Shown: positions 1 to 10,235 of the stretch, piece by piece
Position numbering within the stretch: the stretch's first letter is position 1
Layout: each line of letters starts with the position of its first letter
Source: Gammaproteobacteria bacterium
GTDB taxonomy: Bacteria; Pseudomonadota; Gammaproteobacteria; Steroidobacterales; GCA-2729495
Direction of reading: 5' to 3'
DNA: 42,875 nucleotides
Assembly (NCBI GenBank): GCA_030746435.1
Contig: JASLMV010000021.1
Location: 1 to 42,875 of the forward strand
Notes under the pieces: generated by a model
Told to the model about the DNA's origin: nothing
Database searches by the model: none
Seen by the model: only the letters and a program-made list of their open reading frames with translations
Position numbers and translations under genes: made by a program

Positions 1-275
1 CTGTCTGCGTCGAACAGTATGTCGTGCACGGCCCGGTAAGTCCGGTCGTCCACCTCGGCGATCTCTGCGATGTCTTTGACGATATCAAACAATTTGAGCC
101 GCGCGCTCTCGCCGAGGTCGCTGATCGTGGCCTGGATGGTCAGGCGGCACATGGCCGCAAACGCATGCCGGTGGTTGTCATGGAAACAACCCAGCGCGTC
201 CTTGAAGTATGTTGCTACCCGGTCCGGCAAATAGCTGAACTGAAAGTTATCCGTATTGCTCAAATCGCTGTGCAT
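1..275 (-). CDS. Hypothetical protein, 3' end beyond window edge
   Basis: This reading frame opens at an ATG at 275-273 and stays open to the window edge, giving the first 91 residues. The peptide begins MHSDLSNTDNFQFSYLPDRV and contains a helical stretch with FKDALGCF, HAFAAMCRLTIQA and LFDIVKDIAEIAEVDD. That pattern, a short preamble and then amphipathic helices rich in Ala and Leu, loosely recalls DUF4145-type proteins, but I would not name the family with confidence. It lies just downstream of ettA on the same strand and could share its transcript. There is no clear Shine-Dalgarno sequence. The open plus-strand frame over the same bases looks like a shadow. Confidence 0.55.
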   Translation of the reverse strand, partial: MHSDLSNTDNFQFSYLPDRVATYFKDALGCFHDNHRHAFAAMCRLTIQATISDLGESARLKLFDIVKDIAEIAEVDDRTYRAVHDILFDAD

Positions 276-328
276 GGAGCCGTTGTTATCTTTATGGCTA
301 AGCCGGTAATTCTAGCACCACGGCCGCT

Positions 329-2002
<1,674 letters not shown>

Positions 2003-2105
2003 GTTCTCTTTATATATAAAACCCGGGGAGCCGCGATTATCCGGAAAGCAAAGGCTTTGTGCCACAATAAATCGCTTACCTGTACCGCACCGGTTTCGGG
2101 GTGAC

Positions 2106-3068
2106 ATGGCATCTTCAGGCACACAAGCTGTATTCGTAGCAAAGGATGAACGTATCGCCGCCTATGGCTTCGGCGAAGGGCACCCGTTCGGCCTCGACCG
2201 GCACGCCGCGTTTCACAACGAACTGGCGCGGGCAGGACTGGGCGGTGGCATCGAGTTCGTACCCGCCCGGACGGCCAGCCGCGAAGAACTGCTCGCTTTT
2301 CATACCCCCCGTTACGTGGATTTCGTGGCCGAAGCGTGTAACGCGGAGGGGATGTTCCTGGACGGAGGCGATACACCTGCTTTCCCCGGGCTGTACGAGG
2401 CAGCCGCCGACGTCGCCGGGACCACGCTCGCACTGGTTGACCTGATCATGGGCGGCGGTGCGGGCCGTGCTTTTACGCCCATCGGCGGACTGCACCACGC
2501 CGGGCGCGACCATGCCGCGGGTTTTTGTGTGTTCAACGACTGCGGCATCGCCGCCGAAATCTTACGGGCCAGGCACGGACTGAAACGCATCGCCTATGTA
2601 GACATTGATGCGCATCACGGCGACGGTATGTATTACGCGTTTGCAGCTGACCCGGACATATATATAGCGGACATCCATGAGGACGGTCGGGCGTTGTTCC
2701 CGGGCACGGGTCATCGCAACGAGATCGGCACGGGGGCTGCCGAGGGCACCAAGCTGAATATTCCGTTACGGCCGCGCATGGGGGATGAAAAATTCCTGCA
2801 GGTCTGGGAAGACGTCGAGGTCTTCATCGAGAATGCGCAGCCCGAGTTCATCCTGTTCCAGTGCGGTGCCGACAGCATCGCCGGTGATCCGATTACCCAC
2901 CTGGAGTTTACGCCGGCGGCACACGCACATGCGGCCCGCCGTTTGTGTGCGCTGGCGGACAAGCATTGCGACGGACGCATCCTCGGCATGGGAGGAGGAG
3001 GCTACAACCGTGACAATTTAGCCCGCGGCTGGACCGCCGTTGTACAGGAATTCGTCCGGGCAAACTGA
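2106..3068 (+). CDS. Histone deacetylase-family Zn-dependent deacetylase
   Basis: A 320-residue single-domain arginase/HDAC-fold protein. All active-site parts are present: paired histidines in [15 protein letters not shown] (H130-H131), zinc ligands D168 and H170 in DIDAHHGDG, third ligand D261 in [10 protein letters not shown], and the transition-state tyrosine Y300 in [10 protein letters not shown]. The [10 protein letters not shown] block is closer to class I HDACs than many bacterial AcuC or amidohydrolase relatives. Bacterial members deacetylate acetyl-lysine, acetylpolyamines or other small amides; the substrate here cannot be told. The start at 2106 follows CGGGGTGAC and gives a domain of normal length. 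It is divergent from ettA across about 100 bases and precedes glyA, which has its own promoter candidate. Confidence 0.87.
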   Translation: MASSGTQAVFVAKDERIAAYGFGEGHPFGLDRHAAFHNELARAGLGGGIEFVPARTASREELLAFHTPRYVDFVAEACNAEGMFLDGGDTPAFPGLYEAAADVAGTTLALVDLIMGGGAGRAFTPIGGLHHAGRDHAAGFCVFNDCGIAAEILRARHGLKRIAYVDIDAHHGDGMYYAFAADPDIYIADIHEDGRALFPGTGHRNEIGTGAAEGTKLNIPLRPRMGDEKFLQVWEDVEVFIENAQPEFILFQCGADSIAGDPITHLEFTPAAHAHAARRLCALADKHCDGRILGMGGGGYNRDNLARGWTAVVQEFVRAN

Positions 3069-3081
3069 ACTCTATATGCCT

Positions 3082-3110
3082 CTGTCACACCAGGCGTACT
3101 CGGGTACAAT
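3082..3110 (+). promoter_or_regulatory. Candidate sigma70 promoter for glyA
   Basis: CTGTCA (-35, 4 of 6 consensus bases) and TACAAT (-10, 5 of 6) are separated by exactly 17 bases. They lie just after the deacetylase stop and about 38 bases before the glyA start. Inferred by eye only. Confidence 0.45.
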
Positions 3111-3147
3111 TCGCCCCTTTCCTCAGGCGGATGTGGGGCAATCGGCA

Positions 3148-4401
3148 ATGTACAGCGATGAATGGACTATCGCGGATTTCGATCCGGAGCTTTATAAAGC
3201 CCTGGAAGACGAGTCGAGGCGTCAGGAAGAACATATAGAGCTGATTGCGTCAGAGAATTACGCCAGCCCGCGGGTACTGGAAGCCCAGGGGAGTAACCTG
3301 ACCAACAAGTACGCTGAAGGCTATCCGGGTAAGCGCTACTATGGCGGTTGCGAATACGTTGACGTGGCTGAAGAGCTGGCTATCGAGCGTGCGAAAAAAC
3401 TGTTTAACGCCCACTACGCCAACGTGCAGCCGCATTCCGGCTCCCAGGCCAATGCCGCCGTGTACATGGCGCTGCTGGACCCGCTTGACACCGTGCTGGG
3501 CATGTCGCTCGATGCCGGCGGCCACCTGACCCACGGTGCGCCCGTTAATTTCTCGGGCCGTATATATAAGTCTGTCCAGTACGGACTGGATCCGGCTACG
3601 GGTGAAATTGACTATGACAGCGTTGCCGAGCTTGCAGCCGAACACCAGCCGAAGATGATCGTTGCAGGCTTTTCCGCTTATTCACGCATACTCGACTGGC
3701 AACGCTTTCGTGAAATTGCAGATTCGGTTGGCGCCTATCTCATGGCCGACATGGCGCATGTTGCCGGGCTGGTTGCGGTAGACGAATACCCGAGTCCCGT
3801 GAATATTGCTGATGTCACAACGACAACGACCCACAAGACCCTGCGGGGCCCGCGCGGCGGACTGATCCTTGCGAAGGAAAATGAGGAAATTGCCAGGGCA
3901 CTTAATTCGCGTGTATTCCCGGGCAGCCAGGGCGGCCCGCTCATGCATGTGATCGCCGCCAAGGCGGTGGCTTTTAAAGAAGCCATGCAACCCGACTTTA
4001 AGACCTATCAGCAGCAGGTCAAGCAGAATGCTGCACAAATGGCGACTGTGCTCCAGGAACGTGGTTTAACAATTGTATCGGGCGGTACGGATTCCCATAT
4101 GTTCCTTGTCAACCTGATAGAGAAGGATATTACGGGTAAGGATGCCGACGCGGCACTGGGCCGCGCCAACATAACGGTCAACAAAAACGCTGTGCCCAAT
4201 GATCCGCGTTCGCCCTTCGTGACCAGCGGCCTGCGCATGGGAACACCCGCCGTGACGACCCGGGGATTCGGCATTGACGAGGTTACCGAACTGGCCAACT
4301 GGATCGCCGATATCGTCGATGACCTCGATAACGAGGACCTGATCGCGCAGGTGCGCGAACAGGTGCTGGATATCTGCAAGCGTTTTCCTGTTTATGGATA
4401 A
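3148..4401 (+). CDS. glyA: Serine hydroxymethyltransferase
   Basis: A 417-residue cytosolic PLP enzyme, the same length as E. coli GlyA. It interconverts serine plus tetrahydrofolate with glycine plus 5,10-methylene-THF, the main source of one-carbon units. The PLP lysine is K230 in [15 protein letters not shown]. Other family blocks seen are [35 protein letters not shown] and DMAHVAGL. I chose [11 protein letters not shown] as the start because it fits the family N-terminus; the frame extends 36 codons upstream into the deacetylase tail. It lies 15 bases before nrdR, the order glyA-nrdR-rib common in Proteobacteria. FolD at the other end of the window uses the same methylene-THF. Confidence 0.97.
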   Translation: MYSDEWTIADFDPELYKALEDESRRQEEHIELIASENYASPRVLEAQGSNLTNKYAEGYPGKRYYGGCEYVDVAEELAIERAKKLFNAHYANVQPHSGSQANAAVYMALLDPLDTVLGMSLDAGGHLTHGAPVNFSGRIYKSVQYGLDPATGEIDYDSVAELAAEHQPKMIVAGFSAYSRILDWQRFREIADSVGAYLMADMAHVAGLVAVDEYPSPVNIADVTTTTTHKTLRGPRGGLILAKENEEIARALNSRVFPGSQGGPLMHVIAAKAVAFKEAMQPDFKTYQQQVKQNAAQMATVLQERGLTIVSGGTDSHMFLVNLIEKDITGKDADAALGRANITVNKNAVPNDPRSPFVTSGLRMGTPAVTTRGFGIDEVTELANWIADIVDDLDNEDLIAQVREQVLDICKRFPVYG

Positions 4402-4416
4402 GGTGGTCCGGGAACG

Positions 4417-4923
4417 ATGCACTGCCCGTTTTGCGAACACGAAGAAACCAAGGTCATAGACTCACGCCTGGCCGGTGAGGGCAGGTCTGTGCGGAGGAGG
4501 CGCGAATGCATGGCTTGCCACGAGCGCTTCACGACTTTCGAGTCGCCCGAGCTGGTCATGCCGCGGTTGATCAAGCGGGATGATACGCGGCAGCCTTTCG
4601 ATGTCGCGAAATTACGCAACGGTATTGTCAGGGCGCTGGAGAAGCGTCCGGTCAGCAGTGACACCATCGAGGAAATCATCGCGCGGATCACCCACCGGCT
4701 GCAGACGGAAGGCGAGCAGGAAGTACCCGCAAGAGTCGTGGGCGAGATGGTCATGGAGTCGCTCCGCGCGGTCGATGAAATCGCTTACGTGCGCTTCGCT
4801 TCCGTTTACCGCAGCTTCCAGGATGTCACTGAGTTTGAGGATGAAATAAGACGGCTGCAGGAAATGACGGGCGAAACGGCACGCCAGGACCAGATATCAC
4901 TGTTGCCGGACGACAAGAAATGA
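4417..4923 (+). CDS. nrdR: NrdR, ATP-cone repressor of ribonucleotide reductase
   Basis: A 168-residue regulator that senses ATP/dATP and represses nrd operons. The N-terminal zinc ribbon has C3, C6, C31 and C34 in MHCPFC and CMACHERF, and an ATP-cone domain follows at about residues 49-139, beginning PRLIKRDD. It is slightly longer than the usual ~150 residues because of a short polar C-terminal tail. Its stop overlaps the ribD start by 4 bases (ATGA), so the two are probably translationally coupled. No NrdR-box pair is obvious in this window. Confidence 0.96.
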   Translation: MHCPFCEHEETKVIDSRLAGEGRSVRRRRECMACHERFTTFESPELVMPRLIKRDDTRQPFDVAKLRNGIVRALEKRPVSSDTIEEIIARITHRLQTEGEQEVPARVVGEMVMESLRAVDEIAYVRFASVYRSFQDVTEFEDEIRRLQEMTGETARQDQISLLPDDKK

Positions 4924-6038
4924 GCTCACCGACCGCAGACGATCATCAGCACATGGCGTATGCACTCAGGCTCGCCGCACGCGGTGTATACACCACCGAT
5001 CCGAACCCGAATGTTGGCTGCGTCATCGTGGCCGCGAACGGTGACATCGTCGGGCAGGGCTGGCATGAGCGCGCAGGCAAACTGCATGCAGAGCCCCTGG
5101 CCCTCGAAGAGGCCGGGGAGGCCGCGAACGGCGCCACGGCTTACGTCACCCTGGAGCCGTGCAGTCACCACGGACGTACGCCGCCGTGTGCTGACCAGTT
5201 GATTACGGCGGGTATCAGCCGGGTCGTCTACGCGGCCGAAGATCCCAATCCGATCGTGTCCGGCGCAGGCGCGCAGCGAATAATCGATGCCGGTGTTGAA
5301 GTCGTGGCCGGTGTCATGGCTGTCGAAGCCGACGAGCTTAATAGCGGTTATGTGCAGCGTATGCGAATCGGCCGCCCCTGGGTTCGCTGCAAACTCGCCG
5401 TCAGTGTCGACGGCCGGACCGCGCTGGCATCAGGCGAGAGTCAGTGGATCACGGGCGAAGCGGCACGCGCCGATGTGCACCGGCTGCGGGCCCGCAGCTC
5501 AGCCATTCTGACCGGTACCGGAACGGTGCTGGCTGATGACCCGTCGTTAACCGCCAGACCGGCGGGTGACGTGGAGGTGCTGCAGCCGATGCGGGTCGTG
5601 GTGGATTCGCAATTGCGTACACCGGCGACCGCGAAACTGTTCGCGGCAGAATCGCCGGTGCAGATATATCATCCGGATGACGTAACACCCGATGATGACG
5701 CTCTCGAAAAAGCCGGCGCGACTCTAAAAGTAGTGGCAGCGACTGGCAGCCACCCCGACCTTGCGGCAGTGTTGCAGGACCTTGGCGGGCAGGCGATTAA
5801 CGATGTGCTGGTCGAAGCCGGCCCGACATTGAACGGCGCGCTGCTGGACGCGGGACTGATTGACGAGATAATTGTGTACCAGGCTGCGAGCATACTCGGT
5901 GCAGACAGCCGCGGTATGTTTGCAACGGAAACGATAACGGCAATGAGCGAACGGAAAGAACTGGAATTAACTGACCTGCGTAAATTCGGTTCCGACCTGC
6001 GCATGACCTATCGCATACTTTCATCCGGGGGAAGCTGA
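4920..6038 (+). CDS. ribD: Bifunctional riboflavin deaminase/reductase RibD
   Basis: A 372-residue two-domain enzyme for the second and third steps of the GTP branch of riboflavin synthesis. The N-terminal deaminase has zinc ligand and proton-shuttle residues in HAEPLAL (H56, E58) and a PCxxxGxTPPC-type site ending at C81 and C90 ([12 protein letters not shown]). The C-terminal reductase begins near [18 protein letters not shown] and carries the dihydrofolate-reductase-like ITGEAAR and [10 protein letters not shown] blocks. It overlaps nrdR by 4 bases and sits one base from ribE, so it is co-transcribed with both. Confidence 0.96.
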   Translation: MSSPTADDHQHMAYALRLAARGVYTTDPNPNVGCVIVAANGDIVGQGWHERAGKLHAEPLALEEAGEAANGATAYVTLEPCSHHGRTPPCADQLITAGISRVVYAAEDPNPIVSGAGAQRIIDAGVEVVAGVMAVEADELNSGYVQRMRIGRPWVRCKLAVSVDGRTALASGESQWITGEAARADVHRLRARSSAILTGTGTVLADDPSLTARPAGDVEVLQPMRVVVDSQLRTPATAKLFAAESPVQIYHPDDVTPDDDALEKAGATLKVVAATGSHPDLAAVLQDLGGQAINDVLVEAGPTLNGALLDAGLIDEIIVYQAASILGADSRGMFATETITAMSERKELELTDLRKFGSDLRMTYRILSSGGS

Positions 6039-6039
6039 G

Positions 6040-6645
6040 ATGTTTACCGGGATCGTGACAGCCACAGGCACGCTTGCCGATATAGACCTGAGGGATGACC
6101 AGGGCACCTACCGCATCGATGCAGGCGGGCTAAGCCTCGTCGGCGTAAAAACAGGTGACAGCATCGCGGTTAACGGTGTCTGCCTGACCGTAACCGCACT
6201 GAATGCAGACGGCTTTAGCGCGGACGTATCGAAGGAAACCCTCGATTGCACGACCCTGGGTGAACGCGCCGCCGGCGATCGAATCAACCTGGAGAGAGCG
6301 CTCGTGCTCGGCGACTCCCTGGGCGGGCACCTGGTCACGGGACATGTCGATGGTGTGGGTGAAGTGACTGCCATCAATCGCGAGGGTGACTCGGTGCGGC
6401 TCGACATACAGGTGCCGCAGGCGCTGGCCCGCTATATCGCGACTAAAGGTTCGATCTGTGTTGACGGTGTGAGCCTGACGGTAAACAACGTCGATGATTC
6501 GCAGGTCGGCCTGATGATCATTCCGCACACGCAGGATCAGACAATAATAGCCGGCTACGAGGCTGGAACCCGCGTAAATATTGAAGTGGACATGATCGCA
6601 AGGTACCTGGAACGCATAGTGCAGTACACTGGTGGGTATCAGTAA
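6040..6645 (+). CDS. ribE: Riboflavin synthase alpha subunit
   Basis: A 201-residue riboflavin synthase, which dismutates two 6,7-dimethyl-8-ribityllumazine molecules to riboflavin. It shows the internal duplication of the family. Repeat one starts with the hallmark MFTGIV and includes SIAVNGVCLTV; repeat two starts near GHLVTGHVDGVGEV and includes SICVDGVSLTVN. Length is normal. It begins one base after the ribD stop and 29 bases before ribBX. The symbol follows common Proteobacteria use; E. coli calls it ribC or ribE. Confidence 0.95.
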   Translation: MFTGIVTATGTLADIDLRDDQGTYRIDAGGLSLVGVKTGDSIAVNGVCLTVTALNADGFSADVSKETLDCTTLGERAAGDRINLERALVLGDSLGGHLVTGHVDGVGEVTAINREGDSVRLDIQVPQALARYIATKGSICVDGVSLTVNNVDDSQVGLMIIPHTQDQTIIAGYEAGTRVNIEVDMIARYLERIVQYTGGYQ

Positions 6646-6674
6646 CGGACAGCAAAAGAAAAAGAGGTAGTGTC

Positions 6675-7826
6675 ATGCACGGTGAAAGTGCGCCCGAAGG
6701 CAAGGCTGAAGACCAGGCTGCATTCAGCAGCATAGAAGACATCATTGCCGATATTCGGGACGGCAAGATGGTCATTATTGTGGACGATGAAAATCGCGAG
6801 AACGAAGGCGATTTCATTATGGCCGCCAGCAAAGTTGAGCCCGAACATATTAATTACATGGCGCGCTACGGGCGTGGCCTGATTTGCCTGACGCTTACGC
6901 AGGAACGCTGCCGGCAACTCCGTTTGCCTTTGATGGTGAACAAAACCAACGAGGCGCAAACGACCAATTTCACGTTGTCTATCGAAGCGGCCGAAGGCAT
7001 TACCACCGGTATATCTGCCCATGATCGTGCACGTACTATTCGGGTGGCGGTCGACGAGAACGCCGGGCCCGAGGATTTGCGCCAGCCGGGTCACGTGTTT
7101 CCACTGATGGCGCAGGCTGGCGGCGTGCTGACACGTGCGGGTCACACCGAAGCCGGGTGCGACCTGGCGCGGCTCGCGGGTCTCGAGCCGGCCGCCGCTA
7201 TTGTTGAGATTCTCAACGATGACGGCACGATGGCGCGTCGCCCCGAACTCGAAGTATTCGCGCGCGAGCACAAGCTCAAGATTGGCAGCATCGCGGACCT
7301 GATCAGCTACCGGCTGCAAAAAGAGCAGTCGGTCGAACGCATTTCCGAACAGACCGTCAGCACCGAGTTCGGCGAGTTCCAACTCGTGTGTTTCGAAGAC
7401 CACATCAGCCGCAACGTGCACGCGGCCCTGGTTAGGGGCGATATAAGCGGCGACAAGCCACCGCTCGTCCGTGTCCACGTCCAGGACACGCTGGGCGATG
7501 TGTTAGGCATATCGAATCCACGGCTGGGCTGGCCACTGCGTGCAGCAATGAAACGCATTGCTGACGAGGGCAGGGGGGTTGTCGTTATATTGCGCCACGC
7601 CGAATCGCCGCGCAGTTTCGTCTCTGCTGTCGAATCTTTGCGCGCCCCGGTTGCCGAAGTTGTAGGCAAACACGGTGGCAGCGTGTTGCGGACCTACGGC
7701 ACCGGCTCACAGATATTGCGCAACCTCGGGATAACGCGCATGCGCGTTTTGAGCGCACCCAAACAAATGCATGCAATATCCGGTTTCGGCCTGGAAATCG
7801 TTGAATACGTCGACAGTATCGAATGA
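6675..7826 (+). CDS. ribB: 3,4-dihydroxy-2-butanone-4-phosphate synthase with a decayed RibA domain (RibBX type)
   Basis: A 383-residue fusion. The N-terminal half is an intact DHBP synthase, which makes the four-carbon precursor from ribulose 5-phosphate: VDDENRENEGDF (36-47), GITTGISAHDRA (108-119) and TRAGHTEAGCDL (153-164). The C-terminal half, from about residue 229, has the GTP cyclohydrolase II fold but lacks the Cys-x10-Cys-x-Cys zinc site; the equivalent region reads RVHVQDTLGDVLGISNPRL. It is therefore unlikely to hydrolyse GTP. This matches the RibBX variant known in Proteobacteria, so a separate ribA should exist elsewhere. The start follows AAAGAGG, and the stop overlaps ribH by 4 bases. 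No FMN riboswitch fits in the 29-base gap before it. Confidence 0.93.
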   Translation: MHGESAPEGKAEDQAAFSSIEDIIADIRDGKMVIIVDDENRENEGDFIMAASKVEPEHINYMARYGRGLICLTLTQERCRQLRLPLMVNKTNEAQTTNFTLSIEAAEGITTGISAHDRARTIRVAVDENAGPEDLRQPGHVFPLMAQAGGVLTRAGHTEAGCDLARLAGLEPAAAIVEILNDDGTMARRPELEVFAREHKLKIGSIADLISYRLQKEQSVERISEQTVSTEFGEFQLVCFEDHISRNVHAALVRGDISGDKPPLVRVHVQDTLGDVLGISNPRLGWPLRAAMKRIADEGRGVVVILRHAESPRSFVSAVESLRAPVAEVVGKHGGSVLRTYGTGSQILRNLGITRMRVLSAPKQMHAISGFGLEIVEYVDSIE

Positions 7827-8305
7827 ACGCAACTCCATCCAAATCAAAGCCGCCTGAAGTTAAGCGGAACCTTTACGGTGCGTCTTTCTGTATCGTCGCT
7901 GCCCGTTTTAATGCGGATATCGTCGAGGTGTTGACAGAAGCAGCTCGGCAGACTTTGCTGGACGCCGGGGTGGCGGAGTCGGCAATCGAAGTCGTCCTCG
8001 TGCCGGGGGCATTCGAAATACCGCTGGCGGCCCGGCGTGCGGCACAGACGAAACGCTTCGACGGTATCGTTGCGCTCGCCACTATAGTCAGGGGTGGGAC
8101 GCCGCATTTTGATTACGTATCGTCGGCCAGTATCGGCGGCATCAACCGGGTGGCCCTGGATTGCGATATCCCGATCGGCAACGGTGTGCTCACCGTCGAC
8201 ACCATGGAGCAGGCAGCCGATCGGGCCGGCGGCCCCGAAGGTAACAAGGGTGCCGATGCAGCACTGGCAGCCATCGAAATGGTCGAGCTGCTGCGGGACC
8301 TGTGA
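7823..8305 (+). CDS. ribH: 6,7-dimethyl-8-ribityllumazine synthase
   Basis: A 160-residue lumazine synthase that joins the RibB and RibD products; it forms pentamers or capsids. Family blocks: ARFNADI near the N-terminus, VPGAFEIPLA (60-69), ATIVRGGTPHFDYV with the catalytic histidine H95, GVLTVDTMEQA, and GNKGADAALAAIEM. RGGTPHFDYV is a slight variant of the usual RGxTxHFDYV. It overlaps ribBX by 4 bases and lies 4 bases before nusB, a standard rib-nusB arrangement. Confidence 0.96.
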   Translation: MNATPSKSKPPEVKRNLYGASFCIVAARFNADIVEVLTEAARQTLLDAGVAESAIEVVLVPGAFEIPLAARRAAQTKRFDGIVALATIVRGGTPHFDYVSSASIGGINRVALDCDIPIGNGVLTVDTMEQAADRAGGPEGNKGADAALAAIEMVELLRDL

Positions 8306-8309
8306 CAGC

Positions 8310-8729
8310 ATGGCTGCGCAGGGCAGGCACGGTGCGCGGCGGTTGCTGGTGCAGGCTTTTTATCAGTCACAACTCTCCGGTCACGACGGGAGCGAATTGC
8401 TCGATCAGTTTGCCGACCATCCCGACATCGATAAATCGGATCGCGTGTACTTTGAGCAACTGCTTGAGCAGATCGAAGAGTCCCGCGCGATCCTCGACAC
8501 ACATATCGCTGAATTCGGAGACATACCCGCCGAGCAGCTCGATCCGGTAGAACGGGCTGTACTCTGGATTGCACTGGCCGAGTTTTGTTTTCAGCCTGAT
8601 GTGCCGGCGAAAGTCATCCTGAACGAAGCGGTAGAACTCACAAAGTCATACGGCGCCGAAGGCGGCTACCGCTACATAAACGGCCTCCTGGATAAAGCTT
8701 CAGCAAACCTGCGCCCGGCCGACGCTTAA
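8310..8729 (+). CDS. nusB: Transcription antitermination factor NusB
   Basis: A 139-residue all-helical RNA-binding protein that pairs with NusE (S10) on boxA in rRNA antitermination. It begins MAAQGRHGARRLLVQAFYQ, the expected Arg-rich first helix, and contains LDPVERAVLWIALAEF and VILNEAVELTKSYGAEGGYRYINGLLD, the C-terminal family signature. The same frame is open 72 codons upstream, within ribH in another frame; I use the ATG 4 bases after the ribH stop because the family starts there. Next gene thiL, gap 3 bases. Confidence 0.95.
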   Translation: MAAQGRHGARRLLVQAFYQSQLSGHDGSELLDQFADHPDIDKSDRVYFEQLLEQIEESRAILDTHIAEFGDIPAEQLDPVERAVLWIALAEFCFQPDVPAKVILNEAVELTKSYGAEGGYRYINGLLDKASANLRPADA

Positions 8730-8732
8730 ACT

Positions 8733-9713
8733 ATGAACGGCGACACTCCTGCCCGCGAATTCGAGATTATCGAGCGCGTGTTCCGGCGCGCATCGGGCCG
8801 CCCCGATGTCATACTCGGCATCGGGGACGATGCGGCTGTTACGCGCTTGAGCGCAGGGCATGAACTGGTAACGGCTACCGACGCCCTGGTATGCGGTACA
8901 CACTTTGCCACCGACGCTCCGCCGCATTCCGTCGGTTACCGAAGCCTTGCCGTTAACTTAAGCGACCTTGCGGCGATGGGCGCGGAGCCGCACTGGGCCA
9001 GTCTTGCGATCAGTTTGCCGGCGGCTGACGATGACTGGCTCGAAAGTTTTGCGCTGGGGTTTTTCGAACTTGCCGACAAATTCGACGTGGATTTAATCGG
9101 CGGCGACACGGTGTGCGGCCCGCTGGCTATCACGGTCACCGTGCAGGGCAGTGTGCCGGAAGGTGCCGCGGTAACCCGGATGGGCGCGCAGGCAGGCGAC
9201 GGCATTTACGTCACCGGCCACCCGGGCGATGCGGTCGCCGGGCGGTTGTTGCTGGAAGGCGAGCTGTCGGGCGGGCACGATGCGGATGCCGATTCGTTCC
9301 TGACGCGGCGCTTTCTGTACCCCGAACCGCGTATCGCAGAGGGGCTCGCGTTGCGTGATGTCGCCACCGCGATGATCGACGTTTCGGACGGTCTGCATGC
9401 CGACCTCACGCATCTGCTCACGGCGAGCGGCGCAGGCGCCGAGCTCGATGTGTCGCAACTGCCGCTGTCAGGTGAATTGCTGGAGCTGGTCGGCGAATCC
9501 CAAGCAAGTAAGTTTGCGCTGTGCGGTGGCGATGACTATGAGCTTTGTTTCACAGCTCCGGCGGATAAAGCGGAGGCTGTAGCGAAGTTGGCCGAAGCGG
9601 TGGGTTATCCGATCAGGCGAATCGGTACCGTTGCGGCAGCCGGTAAGATTGACTGGCAACTGCATGGTCGCCATTACGAAGTTCCGGCTGCTGGCTTCAG
9701 GCATTTTGGATGA
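8733..9713 (+). CDS. thiL: Thiamine-monophosphate kinase
   Basis: A 326-residue PurM/ThiL-fold kinase that makes thiamine pyrophosphate from thiamine monophosphate and ATP. Visible blocks: N-terminal FEIIERVF, the metal-binding GIGDDAAV, SVGYRSLAVNLSDLAAMGAEP, DLIGGDTVCGPLAITVTVQG, DVSDGLHADLTHLL and CGGDDYELCFT. Length is typical. It lies between nusB (3-base gap) and pgpA, the order nusB-thiL-pgpA found in E. coli and many gammaproteobacteria. Confidence 0.96.
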   Translation: MNGDTPAREFEIIERVFRRASGRPDVILGIGDDAAVTRLSAGHELVTATDALVCGTHFATDAPPHSVGYRSLAVNLSDLAAMGAEPHWASLAISLPAADDDWLESFALGFFELADKFDVDLIGGDTVCGPLAITVTVQGSVPEGAAVTRMGAQAGDGIYVTGHPGDAVAGRLLLEGELSGGHDADADSFLTRRFLYPEPRIAEGLALRDVATAMIDVSDGLHADLTHLLTASGAGAELDVSQLPLSGELLELVGESQASKFALCGGDDYELCFTAPADKAEAVAKLAEAVGYPIRRIGTVAAAGKIDWQLHGRHYEVPAAGFRHFG

Positions 9714-9730
9714 CTGATCCGGGAGGCAGA

Positions 9731-10210
9731 ATGAAGCACAGCGAACTTGTCAGGCTGGTACTGAAAGACCCGCTGCACTGGCCGGCCTTCGGCTTCGGCC
9801 TGGGCCTGATGCCCTTCGCCCCGGGTACCTGGGGCTCGTTGTTCGGGATTGCGGTCTGGTGGGCGACCCCAAAGGAACTTTTCGTCCAGCTTGTCCTGGC
9901 CGCGTTGATATTCCTGGCAGGCATCTGGATCACCGGGGCCAGCGCCCGCCGGATCGGGGTGCACGACCATCCCGGCATCGTCTGGGACGAGGTCCTGGGG
10001 ATGTACCTGGTCCTTATCACCGTGCCCCCGAAACCCTTGTGGATACTTACCGCATTCGGGTTTTTCCGGTTGGCGGACATCTGGAAACCCTGGCCGATCC
10101 GCGACCTGGATCACAGATTGCACGGCGGCCTCGGGATTATGCTCGATGACGTAATCGCGGCTTTATATGCCGCTGCTATTTGTTTGTTTTTACAGTATTT
10201 TCTTCTTTGA
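9731..10210 (+). CDS. pgpA: Phosphatidylglycerophosphatase A
   Basis: A 159-residue inner-membrane lipid phosphatase that dephosphorylates phosphatidylglycerol phosphate. Signature blocks: FGFGLGLMPFAPGTWGSL, GVHDHPGIVWDEVLGM and WKPWPIRDLDHRLHGGLGIMLDD, with hydrophobic helices between them. Two starts are possible. ATG at 9710 overlaps the thiL stop (ATGA) and adds MTDPGGR. ATG at 9731 is preceded by a strong GGGAGG six bases away. I prefer 9731, but 9710 gives a length closer to E. coli PgpA. Last metabolic gene before the kinase. Confidence 0.94.
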   Translation: MKHSELVRLVLKDPLHWPAFGFGLGLMPFAPGTWGSLFGIAVWWATPKELFVQLVLAALIFLAGIWITGASARRIGVHDHPGIVWDEVLGMYLVLITVPPKPLWILTAFGFFRLADIWKPWPIRDLDHRLHGGLGIMLDDVIAALYAAAICLFLQYFLL

Positions 10211-10235
10211 TCTGTGCGGAAACAGGATGCGATCC

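Noticed and set aside
6646-6674. FMN riboswitch before the DHBP synthase gene
   Set aside because: The gap to ribE is 29 bases, far too short, and no RFN element is seen before nrdR or ribD either.
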